Positions 1 through 5,201 are shown, numbered from the stretch's first letter. The stretch: 5,915 nt of DNA from Treponema sp. (GCA_031256115.1 JAIRRF010000235.1:1-5915); one strand, 5' to 3'. The notes: generated by a model from the sequence alone, not told the origin. Program-made: numbers and translations.

Positions 1-494
1 AGGGCAAAGGGCATAAGAGAAAAATACAGAGCTGAAACTACCGCAGAAAAACCAACCAAAAGTCCGCCGCTTAATCCCGCTTCAACTCCTGCGGCCACAA
101 AGATAAAGGGGAACCACCAAATCATGTGGCCCGTGAGGAAGATGTTTTTTAGCGGCGTAAACCGGGCTATGATAAGATGAAGGATTAGAGCAATTAGCAT
201 GGCCAGACCAACATCCCCGCCATGAGCCATTGTAAAAGTAGCATCGTTAAGCCCTTCTGCTGCAGCGGCTCCGGCTGACAGGGCCTGAAAAGCCTGGTTG
301 ATAGGCAAAATGGTTCCAATCAGGATACCAATGCCTGCATCCAGAATGATCATGCCAAAGGCTGCCAGAAGCATACCCTTAACCACATCGGCAAGGCTTT
401 TTCTTTGCAGAACAAGTCCCAGGGCGGCGATTAATCCCATTAAAACCGGCGGATTACGCAGGATATTCGCCGTAAAGAGATTCAGAATATTCAT
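1..494 (-). CDS. PTS transporter subunit IIC, ascorbate (UlaA/SgaT) family, 3' end beyond window
   Basis: Membrane permease that moves a sugar or sugar acid across the inner membrane while the partner IIB phosphorylates it. The window shows the first 164 residues; the gene continues past base 1. The protein begins MNILNLFTANILRNPPVLMG, then has hydrophobic stretches at about 17-36, 41-64, 95-111, 122-140 and 143-160. The pattern matches the UlaA family: an N-terminal 'ILRNPPVLMGLIAALGLVLQ' segment, a 'GMIILDAGIGILIGT' segment, and 'LTGHMIWW' at 120-127, corresponding to the conserved LTGH loop of UlaA. The ATG at 494 has GGAGG five bases upstream (500-504). It lies 20 bp after the IIB gene, so the two are co-transcribed. 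Ascorbate as substrate is not established: UlaA relatives carry several sugars, and no ulaD/E/F-type catabolic gene is visible. The family is confident; the substrate is unknown. Confidence 0.88.
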   Translation of the reverse strand, partial: MNILNLFTANILRNPPVLMGLIAALGLVLQRKSLADVVKGMLLAAFGMIILDAGIGILIGTILPINQAFQALSAGAAAAEGLNDATFTMAHGGDVGLAMLIALILHLIIARFTPLKNIFLTGHMIWWFPFIFVAAGVEAGLSGGLLVGFSAVVSALYFSLMPFA

Positions 495-514
495 TGTTTC
501 CTCCAATAATTTTT

Positions 515-799
515 TTATAGGACTTTCTGGTCCTTTAAAAACTGTTCCACCACTGATTTAACTTCTTTCACATCCAGATATTTTTTTACCGCATACACGG
601 GGACCTTGTTGCCCGAGCTAAGGGTATCCTTTAATTCTGCACTGGTAAAAATTGCATCACAGGGTGTACCCTTGGCGGAGCTGACATCGGAAATATCCGT
701 TTCGCAGGAAAGGCCGAGTTCGGATATAGCCTTGTCAATGGACATTTTAAGTATCATGGACGATCCGCAACCGAAACCACAGACAGCAAGGACTTTCAT
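515..799 (-). CDS. PTS subunit IIB, lactose/cellobiose-type fold, UlaB-like
   Basis: Cytoplasmic phosphocarrier of 94 residues that takes phosphate from a IIA protein on a cysteine and passes it to the sugar in the IIC permease. The N-terminus MKVLAVCGFGCGSSMILKM carries the IIB phosphate-binding loop, with the expected phospho-cysteine at Cys7 followed by a GxGxGSS loop, as in UlaB (CGNGQGSS). An extra cysteine, Cys11, sits inside the loop. Length is typical for a free-standing UlaB-type IIB. The ATG at 799 is preceded by GGAGGG at 805-810, five bases away. The gene begins 18 bp after the SIS gene and ends 20 bp before the IIC gene, so it is the middle gene of one operon. No IIA is seen in the window; it may be encoded beyond the left edge or elsewhere. 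Confidence 0.9.
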   Translation of the reverse strand: MKVLAVCGFGCGSSMILKMSIDKAISELGLSCETDISDVSSAKGTPCDAIFTSAELKDTLSSGNKVPVYAVKKYLDVKEVKSVVEQFLKDQKVL

Positions 800-817
800 A
801 AATACCCTCCTTAAAAA

Positions 818-1573
818 TTAAACGAATGAAAAAACTTCCAGCAATTCCGGAAATTGTTTTTTTAGCTGTTCCCTTGCCCTGCGGTTATGTTCATCACTGC
901 CGTCCAGATTGCCGCTCTTTAGGATCAAAGGATCAGTTCCATTCGAAATCATGGTTTCAATTATACTACAAACCAGTAATTCCAATACCAGAGCTCCAAA
1001 AATAGTGGAAGCCGGTGCTATGGAATAATCTTTCCCCGGTACCGGAACCAGAGCGTCTCCAATGGGTCCGCAGGTATCCAGTACAACGTCACATAACTCG
1101 TAGAGTTTTTTTCCGCTCTTGTCACGGGAACTTACCCCTTTACTATGGGTCAGGTTAGTCAGAGCAACGGTAAAAATCCCCCGGCTTTTGGCTATTTGAG
1201 CCATCTGAACCGGTACGGCGTTGCGTCCCGAATTGGAAGCTATAATTAACACATCACAATTCCTGATTTTATGGGTGGCAAACACGATTTCCGCCAGACC
1301 ATCGGTCCGTTCCATCAGGGTAGACTTCTCCATTTCCAAATCCACCGTAAGCTCGTGAGGTACAATCGCCCTGGCCTGGATTAAACCTCCGGCACGGGCA
1401 TAAACCTCTTCTGCCAAGACATGGGAATGGCCTGAACCGAAAACATTTAAAATACCCCCTTTTTCCAGTCTCGGGGCTATTTCACCGGCTGCCTTTGTGA
1501 TAGCGTCCATTTGTGTGCTTTTGATTTTTTCTATACCTTCGATAATACCTTTACAATATTCCAGTGCTAACAT
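818..1573 (-). CDS. SIS-domain phosphosugar-binding protein, UPF0309 type
   Basis: Cytoplasmic protein of 251 residues with a sugar isomerase (SIS) domain, which binds phosphorylated sugars. The first phosphate loop is FGSGHSH at about 45-51 and the second is SNSGRN at 113-118. Further marks of the UPF0309 group are CGPIGDA (168-174) and SGNLDGSDEHN (220-230). Family knowledge: SIS proteins are isomerases, deaminases, etherases or regulators acting mostly on amino-sugar or keto-sugar phosphates. A Streptomyces relative has, to my recollection, been linked to N-acetylglucosamine 6-phosphate dehydration, but that is not proof for this gene. The start ATG at 1573 has AAGGAG at 1579-1584. It is the first gene of the operon, followed by PTS IIB and IIC, so it most likely processes the imported sugar phosphate. 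The substrate cannot be read from the sequence. Confidence 0.88.
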   Translation of the reverse strand: MLALEYCKGIIEGIEKIKSTQMDAITKAAGEIAPRLEKGGILNVFGSGHSHVLAEEVYARAGGLIQARAIVPHELTVDLEMEKSTLMERTDGLAEIVFATHKIRNCDVLIIASNSGRNAVPVQMAQIAKSRGIFTVALTNLTHSKGVSSRDKSGKKLYELCDVVLDTCGPIGDALVPVPGKDYSIAPASTIFGALVLELLVCSIIETMISNGTDPLILKSGNLDGSDEHNRRAREQLKKQFPELLEVFSFV

Positions 1574-1631
1574 GGTTTCTCCTTAAACCCCTCGCATACA
1601 ATAAAAAACTTAACAAGATAATAAACAAATT

Positions 1632-1653
1632 AATGTACATTTTCGGACATTTT
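1632..1653. promoter_or_regulatory. Putative AraC-type operator upstream of the SIS-PTS operon
   Basis: On the plus strand the site reads AATGTACATTTTCGG then ACATTTT. It contains two tandem half-sites, CATTTTC (1638-1644) and CATTTTT (1648-1654), exactly 10 bp apart, the usual layout for the two helix-turn-helix units of an AraC protein. The same motif, differing at two of 22 positions, lies upstream of the neighbouring AraC gene at 2320-2341. It sits about 59 bp upstream of the SIS start codon. No strong -10 box is visible between site and gene (candidates are TTGTTT with TATTGT at wide spacing), which would suit a promoter that needs an activator. Binding is inferred, not shown. Confidence 0.6.
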
Positions 1654-1706
1654 TTAACTTTTTCCATAACCGGTGTAAACCATTCCATTGGAGTAAAAGG
1701 CCTATC

Positions 1707-1746
1707 CCGGCGACAAAATGAGACACTGTAACAAAATTTGTGCCGG
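1707..1746 (-). terminator. Imperfect hairpin just after the AraC gene, weak terminator candidate
   Basis: CCGGC and ACAAA (1707-1717) can pair with TTTGT and GCCGG (1737-1746), giving about ten base pairs with small bulges and a loop of about 17 bases. It begins three bases past the regulator's stop codon in the direction of transcription. No run of T follows on the minus strand, so it is not a classical intrinsic terminator. It might attenuate read-through from the regulator gene into the PTS operon, or have no role. Confidence 0.25.
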
Positions 1747-1749
1747 CTT

Positions 1750-2268
1750 TTATATACAGTGAAGAAGTACCGGGCTACGTCTGGATAAGACCGGATCCTT
1801 GGTCGGTTGTGACCGGATTAAATATTCGGATAAAGCCGGATTGCTGTACCAGTTTGAACGGATTAGGCACGGCCCCAATAACATGCCATAGTTTGTTTTT
1901 TTTGCATTGAAAAGATAGAGCGGCAACATTACTTTTAAAACAGCGCCGGTTTTACGCAGATCCCCCGGTGTTACTCCAAACTCATGTTTGAAAGCCCTAA
2001 TATAGGACTGCTCATATTCAAAACCATAATCAAGGGCAATAGCTAATATTTTAGTATTTGTATTAAGCAAAACATCCAAGCTGGCAACTAATCTGCGGAA
2101 ACGGATATATCCGGCTATAGGCTGTTTAAAGGCAAATTGAAATAATCGCCGTAAATGCCTGTCTGATAATGAGTATTTTTCGGCAAGAATATTAATATTG
2201 ATTCCATTACAGATGTCTTTCTCTATGTCAATCAGTATATTTTCAAGCAAATCATATGGTCTAGCCAC
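1750..2268 (-). CDS. Short AraC-family transcriptional regulator lacking a sensor domain
   Basis: DNA-binding regulator, 172 residues from the chosen start. An AraC HTH domain fills residues 5-107: a first helix-turn-helix around 25-45 (ILAEKYSLSDRHLRRLF) and a second around 74-105, ending in the family signature with YGFEYEQSYIRAFKHEFGVTP. The open frame extends upstream to an ATG at 2328, but the extra residues are a hydrophobic, unlikely segment, and a TATAAT box at 2297-2302 lies downstream of that ATG. The GTG at 2268 has GGGG at 2275-2278, six bases away, and is the better start. After the HTH, residues 110-136 (KVMLPLYLFNAKK... LGPCLI) resemble the linker that leads into a C-terminal effector domain in related regulators. 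The frame then ends within about 36 residues, so the protein looks truncated. It probably regulates itself and the SIS-PTS operon through the shared operator. Confidence 0.82.
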   Translation of the reverse strand: MARPYDLLENILIDIEKDICNGININILAEKYSLSDRHLRRLFQFAFKQPIAGYIRFRRLVASLDVLLNTNTKILAIALDYGFEYEQSYIRAFKHEFGVTPGDLRKTGAVLKVMLPLYLFNAKKTNYGMLLGPCLIRSNWYSNPALSEYLIRSQPTKDPVLSRRSPVLLHCI

Positions 2269-2296
2269 GTTTTTCCCCAAAATAGTGTGAAACCAT

Positions 2297-2325
2297 ATTA
2301 TACAATAAAAAAAGAAAATAATGAA
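2297..2325 (-). promoter_or_regulatory. Promoter of the AraC-type regulator gene
   Basis: On the minus strand a perfect TATAAT (2297-2302) lies 17 bp from a weak -35 element TTCATT (2320-2325). Transcription would begin near 2290, leaving a leader of roughly 20 bases before the GTG start at 2268. The -35 hexamer overlaps the operator at 2320-2341, so a bound regulator could replace or block sigma contact. Confidence 0.6.
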
Positions 2326-2350
2326 CATTTTCGGTCATTTTCAATGTTCA
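2320..2350. promoter_or_regulatory. Putative AraC-type operator at the regulator's own promoter
   Basis: The plus strand has CATTTTC twice (2326-2332 and 2336-2342) separated by GGT, a 10-bp period. The 22 bp from 2320 to 2341 match the site at 1632-1653 except at two positions. In addition TGAACATT (2322-2329) and AATGTTCA (2343-2350) form an 8-bp inverted repeat with a 13-bp spacer, centres 21 bp apart, found only at this copy. This suggests autoregulation by the adjacent AraC protein; the inverted arms could serve a dimer or a second factor. Confidence 0.6.
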
Positions 2351-2374
2351 ATGCGGTAAGCTACGGTTTTAGCT

Positions 2375-3856
2375 TTAATCCTCGCTAATAAACATTGTTC
2401 CTGTGTCCCGGCAGAGATATTGTACTGCGGTCCTGCCGGTTAATAATGCAACAGGAAGGCCCCCCGGGGGCATTAAGCGCTGCCCTGCAAAGTAAAGGCC
2501 GGAAAGTCCCTTCATGGCGGATGGATATATTTTCATTTTCATGGTCGGAGTCATTTCGGTCATCCAGGAACCTTTCCAGTTGCCGCAGTACCGTTCATAG
2601 GTAAGGGGTGTTGCCACATCACAGACCTCTATCCGTCCGTCTATTTCAGATATGTGCCCGGCAAGGGCTTTAATCACTTCCTCTGCCAGCTTTTGTTTTT
2701 CCTCTTTATAACGGTTTTCTTCTTTGGCTTTTTTCCAGAAATCATAGGTATCGCCGCCCAACTGAATGGTCAGTGCGGTTTTTCCCTCCGACGAGTAATG
2801 AGGATCATGGGCATAATTGTTGACGGAAAGATATGCATATGTTTCTGAGGCAAGTACAATAGGTTTATCCAACTTAAAAATAAAGGCCCTGGGATAATTC
2901 TTTAGACTGGCATCCACGCCAAGAGATATAAGTACGACCATGGTCGGTTCTGTCACTTTGTGCATTTCATCAAGCCAGACTGCTCTAGGCGGGGTTTCAA
3001 ACAGCTGATCAATCGCCATGGTGTCGGCGCTAATGATTACCGCATCAGTCGGCATACGTTCCCCGCCGGCCATTACACCTGTCGCTTTTCCGTTCTCGAC
3101 AAGAACACGGTCAGCGCGGGTATTATAAAGGATTGTACCACCCAGGGCTGTATATTTTTTTACAATCCGTTCCACGAAAGGCAGAGAACCTCCTTCAGGA
3201 AAACCGCCGTCACCACGGGCCAGGGTGCCCATAGTAAAAAAGAGAGGAGCAACACCGCTTTTGTCATTAGTACAGGAGCGGATTAAATTACGCAGGCCCT
3301 CATGGGAAAACCTGTTGATGTAGTCTTCGCGGGAAACCCCGGAAAAAGATTTTATCAAATATATGGCGGACAGGGCGGAAAAAAGCAGAGTAATGGGGGG
3401 GTGCATTTTCTTTGTAGCTTTTACTCCGGAAATATCGGTAACCGGCATGGAAAGATTCCGGACCCTGCGGATATTTTTGCACATTCGTTTTATCTCTTTT
3501 TCATCTTTCGGAGAAAGTGAGATCAGATGTTTTTCGGTGACCGCCACATCCCGGTAAAACTTTACAGGTGTTCCCATGTGGATGTATTCGATAAAGGGTT
3601 CGGGATAATGGATTTTTACTCCGTCGTCCAGTGCCCCCACATGACGCCATATCTTATGGAGGGAATCTTTTTCACTGGAACCGGAGAGCCAGTGCATACC
3701 TCCTTCAAACAAATACCTCTTTCGTTTCCATGATGTACAGTTTCCGCCCGCGATACTGTGGCTTTCCAGAATAGTAACGTCAAAACCGCTGCTTCGTGCA
3801 TAGATCCCCGCGGAAAGACCGGCAATGCCGCCTCCGATAACAATAACTTTTTTCAT
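2375..3856 (-). CDS. FAD/NAD(P)-binding oxidoreductase, phytoene desaturase / CrtISO / retinol saturase superfamily
   Basis: Flavoprotein of 493 residues. The N-terminus MKKVIVIGGGIAGLSAGIYA is a Rossmann dinucleotide fold with GxGxxG at 8-13 and the ribose-binding glutamate at Glu31. A second FAD stretch follows with AGGNCTSW (36-43) and EGGMHWL (51-57). The C-terminus, about 453-482, has GLYFAGQ then PPGGLPVALLTGR, the C-terminal FAD motif of CrtI-like enzymes. Length is normal for the family (about 490-520). The family desaturates, isomerises or saturates conjugated polyenes, but many gut-bacterial members have unknown lipid-like substrates. No phytoene synthase or other isoprenoid gene is near, so carotenoid synthesis is not supported here. 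The ATG at 3856 has a stop codon three codons upstream and no clear Shine-Dalgarno sequence (the preceding bases are ATTAATGCAGC). It ends 106 bp before the regulator start and appears to have its own transcript. Confidence 0.85.
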   Translation of the reverse strand: MKKVIVIGGGIAGLSAGIYARSSGFDVTILESHSIAGGNCTSWKRKRYLFEGGMHWLSGSSEKDSLHKIWRHVGALDDGVKIHYPEPFIEYIHMGTPVKFYRDVAVTEKHLISLSPKDEKEIKRMCKNIRRVRNLSMPVTDISGVKATKKMHPPITLLFSALSAIYLIKSFSGVSREDYINRFSHEGLRNLIRSCTNDKSGVAPLFFTMGTLARGDGGFPEGGSLPFVERIVKKYTALGGTILYNTRADRVLVENGKATGVMAGGERMPTDAVIISADTMAIDQLFETPPRAVWLDEMHKVTEPTMVVLISLGVDASLKNYPRAFIFKLDKPIVLASETYAYLSVNNYAHDPHYSSEGKTALTIQLGGDTYDFWKKAKEENRYKEEKQKLAEEVIKALAGHISEIDGRIEVCDVATPLTYERYCGNWKGSWMTEMTPTMKMKIYPSAMKGLSGLYFAGQRLMPPGGLPVALLTGRTAVQYLCRDTGTMFISED

Positions 3857-3906
3857 GCTGCATTAATGTTGTAACGAAAATGTGATTTAAACAAGGAGGC
3901 GCAGCG

Positions 3907-3978
3907 GTGGGGGAAGGGTTGCCCATGAAGACCATTTTGGTATGGTATCGGAATGTATGTGCTTGCCTAACATTCTAG
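3907..3978 (+). pseudogene. Possible truncated gene start: strong SD with a 23-codon ORF
   Basis: AAGGAGG at 3893-3899 lies seven bases before a GTG at 3907, an excellent ribosome-binding arrangement. The frame gives VGEGLPMKTILVWYRNVCACLTF and stops at TAG 3976-3978, inside the first 23-bp repeat. No family is recognised. It may be the stump of a gene cut by insertion of the repeat array, a tiny peptide, or chance. An ATG at 3925 would be too far from the SD. Confidence 0.2.
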
Positions 3979-4077
3979 GCAAGCCTTGCCTAACTTTATT
4001 GACTAAGCTTGCCTAACATTTTAGGCAAGCTTTGCCTAACTTTGTTGGATAGCCTTGCCTAACACTTTAGGCTAAGA
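3963..4077. repeat. Five tandem copies of a 23-bp repeat (iteron-like)
   Basis: TTGCCTAAC begins at 3963, 3986, 4009, 4032 and 4055, exactly 23 bp apart each time. Odd copies (1, 3, 5) continue with ATTCTAGGCAAGC or a variant and fold into hairpins: GCTTGCCTA with TAGGCAAGC at 3961-3984, a 10-bp stem at 4007-4030, and a weaker GCCTAA/TTAGGC at 4057-4072. Even copies (2, 4) continue TTTATTGACTAAGC or TTTGTTGGATAGCC and do not fold alone. The array is thus an alternating AB pattern with a 46-bp higher-order period. It could be a multi-copy operator, an iteron set from a replication origin, or a dispersed repeat. Confidence 0.85.
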
Positions 4078-4103
4078 GTTTGTCGGGTTTTGCCCATTTC
4101 GAT

Positions 4104-4144
4104 GAAAAAAATGCGGAAAAACATAGTTTTTTGCATTTTTTTTC
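4104..4144. repeat. A/T-rich inverted repeat
   Basis: GAAAAAAATGC (4104-4114) pairs with GCATTTTTTTTC (4133-4144), and inside it GAAAAAC (4116-4122) pairs with GTTTTTT (4126-4132) around an ATA loop. The near-perfect stem is about 17 bp, mostly A:T. With a T tract at one end and an A tract at the other it could act as a weak two-way terminator or an easily melted DNA segment. Confidence 0.6.
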
Positions 4145-4215
4145 AAAACTATTAAAGCAAGAAGCATCTTTGCCCCCTATATCCTTTTATAAGGCGGGAG
4201 ATCGATCGCCAAAAA

Positions 4216-4300
4216 ATGAAACGTTGTTTCATCTCACACAATTAAAATGCGCTGCTAGTCAGCAGTGCAAGGATTATTACCAATGACTTCAAGCTTGAAG
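4216..4300. repeat. Cluster of three small palindromes
   Basis: Three separate dyads occur in 85 bp. ATGAAAC and GTTTCAT (4216-4232) form a 7-bp stem with a 3-base loop. TGCGCTGCT and AGCAGTGCA (4248-4269) form nine pairs including one G.T. CTTCAAGCTTGAAG (4287-4300) is a perfect 14-bp palindrome. Any could be an operator or part of a structured transcript. An open frame crosses this stretch (4080-4286) but shows no coding signal. Confidence 0.5.
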
Positions 4301-4319
4301 CAGCATGATTAATCCCAGC

Positions 4320-4434
4320 GAAGGGGCGGGTTAACGTCCGGCGGGAACGCCTGTAAAGTCCGCCTGACCACATAAATTCATGTGGTCAGACGGAGAATTC
4401 CAGATGTTCCCACCAGCCGCCAGCCCGCCCCTTC
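4320..4434. repeat. 115-bp GC-rich compound palindrome
   Basis: Three nested stems share one axis. The outer stem is GAAGGGGCGGG (4320-4330) with CCCGCCCCTTC (4424-4434), 11 bp perfect. The middle is GGGAAC (4343-4348) with GTTCCC (4406-4411). The inner is 4359-4373 with 4380-4394, 14 of 15 bp, built on CTGACCACAT / ATGTGGTCAG with an AAATTC loop. The base composition is far richer in G+C than the flanking sequence. It has the form of a REP/MITE-like dispersed element or the fold of a structured RNA; no known RNA family is recognised. Confidence 0.75.
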
Positions 4435-4458
4435 ATGCATTAAGGGACACGCAACGTT

Positions 4459-4513
4459 GCCTGACACCGATGTTTCGTAGCAAGACAAATTCGGTGTCAG
4501 GCCCTGAGCGTTG
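4459..4513. repeat. Inverted repeat with 12-bp perfect stem
   Basis: GCCTGACACCGA (4459-4470) pairs perfectly with TCGGTGTCAGGC (4491-4502) around a 20-base loop. An outer CAACG (4452-4456) can pair with CGTTG (4509-4513), and GCAACGTTGC (4451-4460) is itself a palindrome. No T tract follows on either strand, so it is not a standard terminator for the regulator gene that ends at 4560. The TGTCAGGC arms recall REP-type palindromes mobilised by IS200-like transposases, which is only a resemblance. Confidence 0.65.
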
Positions 4514-4559
4514 ATTCCGGAATTAGCCAGGCACCTCTGCAAACCCTAAACTTATAAAA

Positions 4560-4871
4560 CTATATGTTGTTTTTAGTTTGATTTATTCGGTCATGAATAA
4601 ATTGCTCTAAATCAATTAAAAGCTGGGTTTGCCAGTCTTTTTCCGCTTTTTTTTCGTAATGAACGTTGGTAAATAATTCATATCCCTTCTTTTTTAAAGC
4701 AAAAGCAATTTTTTCCAGCATTGTATCAGTAGGGAACCGCTTTCCAGTTTCAATTTGATTGATATAATTGGTAGCTGAATCTATTAATTCTGCTAATTTG
4801 GCCTGAGAATAGCCAAGCTCATTCCTATAAATCTTCATATTTTCACCAAGAATCTTTCTAAGTTCTGACAT
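4560..4871 (-). CDS. Small XRE/Cro-C1-type HTH regulator
   Basis: DNA-binding protein of 103 residues from the chosen ATG. Residues 6-66 form an HTH_3 domain: ILGENMKIYRNELGYSQAKL, then AELIDSATNYINQIETGKRF with the recognition helix around 34-43, then PTDTMLEKIAFALKK. A charged tail follows (69-103, rich in K, E, Q and D), predicted helical. The frame extends to an ATG at 4958, but the added 29 residues do not resemble a regulator N-terminus, whereas MSELRKILGENMK at 4871 matches how such proteins start. Neither start has a good Shine-Dalgarno. It stands alone on the minus strand with hairpin-rich DNA downstream. Such regulators control prophages, toxin-antitoxin loci or housekeeping genes. 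No partner toxin is visible, so its target is unknown. It may regulate itself or the divergent LRR gene. Confidence 0.8.
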   Translation of the reverse strand: MSELRKILGENMKIYRNELGYSQAKLAELIDSATNYINQIETGKRFPTDTMLEKIAFALKKKGYELFTNVHYEKKAEKDWQTQLLIDLEQFIHDRINQTKNNI

Positions 4872-4912
4872 TTTAACAATCTTTGTGCTTGATGAAGTCA
4901 GTATATGTGCCG

Positions 4913-4968
4913 TAAAGCTATAGACACAAACAGCGTTATGCTGTATTATTGTAACCAATAAAGCTATA
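4913..4968. promoter_or_regulatory. 10-bp direct repeat around the XRE gene's likely promoter
   Basis: TAAAGCTATA occurs at 4913-4922 and again at 4959-4968, 46 bp apart, upstream of the XRE start at 4871. A minus-strand TACAAT, a possible -10 box, lies between them at about 4948-4953, with no good -35. The pair could be operator sites for autoregulation, but a 10-bp A/T-rich match may be chance. Confidence 0.25.
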
Positions 4969-5018
4969 TGCTTGTTTTATAGTTAATTTTGTAAGAATAG
5001 CTGGATATTTTATCGCTT

Positions 5019-5040
5019 AAAACACCGTGTTTTGTATAAA
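5019..5040 (+). promoter_or_regulatory. Palindrome and possible -10 box at the head of the LRR gene leader
   Basis: AAAACAC-C-GTGTTTT (5019-5033) is a perfect dyad with 7-bp arms. TATAAA (5035-5040) directly follows and could be a plus-strand -10 box with the dyad in the spacer and no clear -35. If so, a bound repressor would cover the promoter and the LRR message would carry a leader of about 240 bases. The intergenic dyad could equally serve the divergent XRE gene. Confidence 0.3.
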
Positions 5041-5072
5041 AACCCGGAAAATTACTACCCCTTTGGGTACTT

Positions 5073-5201
5073 GGGGCTGTCCGAAAAGTTTGTTACTTTC
5101 CGTCCAGCCCTTGCATTTTCTCCCGTTTCGTTGAAACGGTACGAAAATGCCGCACTAAGGAAGGTGTCCGAACAAGTTTTTCAAACTTTTCGGACACCGC
5201 C
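5073..5201. mobile_element. MITE-like element of about 129 bp with 20-bp terminal inverted repeats
   Basis: The left end (5073-5092) and the reverse complement of the right end (5182-5201) match at 18 of 20 positions, sharing TGTCCGAAAAGTTTG. Inside are three local hairpins: GGGCTG...CAGCCC with AAAGT/ACTTT (5074-5110); GCATTTTC...GAAAATGC with CCGTTTC/GAAACGG (5113-5150); and GGTGTCCGAA...TTCGGACACC with AAGTTT/AAACTT (5163-5198), a 16-bp stem with one bulge. There is no coding capacity and no transposase. No clear target-site duplication was found at the ends. It may be a dispersed non-autonomous element or a structured leader; copy number elsewhere would decide. Confidence 0.55.

Noticed and set aside
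2330..2374. Terminator after the oxidoreductase (AGCTA/TAGCT dyad)
   Set aside because: The stem is only five base pairs and no T tract follows on the minus strand.
2375..3856. Carotenoid biosynthesis locus
   Set aside because: The protein belongs to the CrtI superfamily, but no phytoene synthase, cyclase or other isoprenoid gene is adjacent, so this specific role is not supported.
3963..4077. CRISPR array
   Set aside because: The 23-bp units are tandem with no unique spacers of 30-40 bp; the variable part of each unit is itself a recurring two-type sequence. No cas gene is present.
4080..4286. Plus-strand open frame of 68 codons starting TTG
   Set aside because: It crosses the A/T hairpin and three palindromes, has no SD, and its low-complexity start reflects the A/T tracts. 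No family resemblance.
3961..4513. Integron attC sites (GCCTAAC resembles an inverse core site)
   Set aside because: The matching GTTRRRY core at the other end of each hairpin is absent, the units are too short, and no integrase or cassette gene is visible.
4872..4958. N-terminal extension of the XRE regulator to the ATG at 4958
   Set aside because: The 29 extra residues do not look like a regulator N-terminus, and the 4871 start matches the normal beginning of small XRE proteins.
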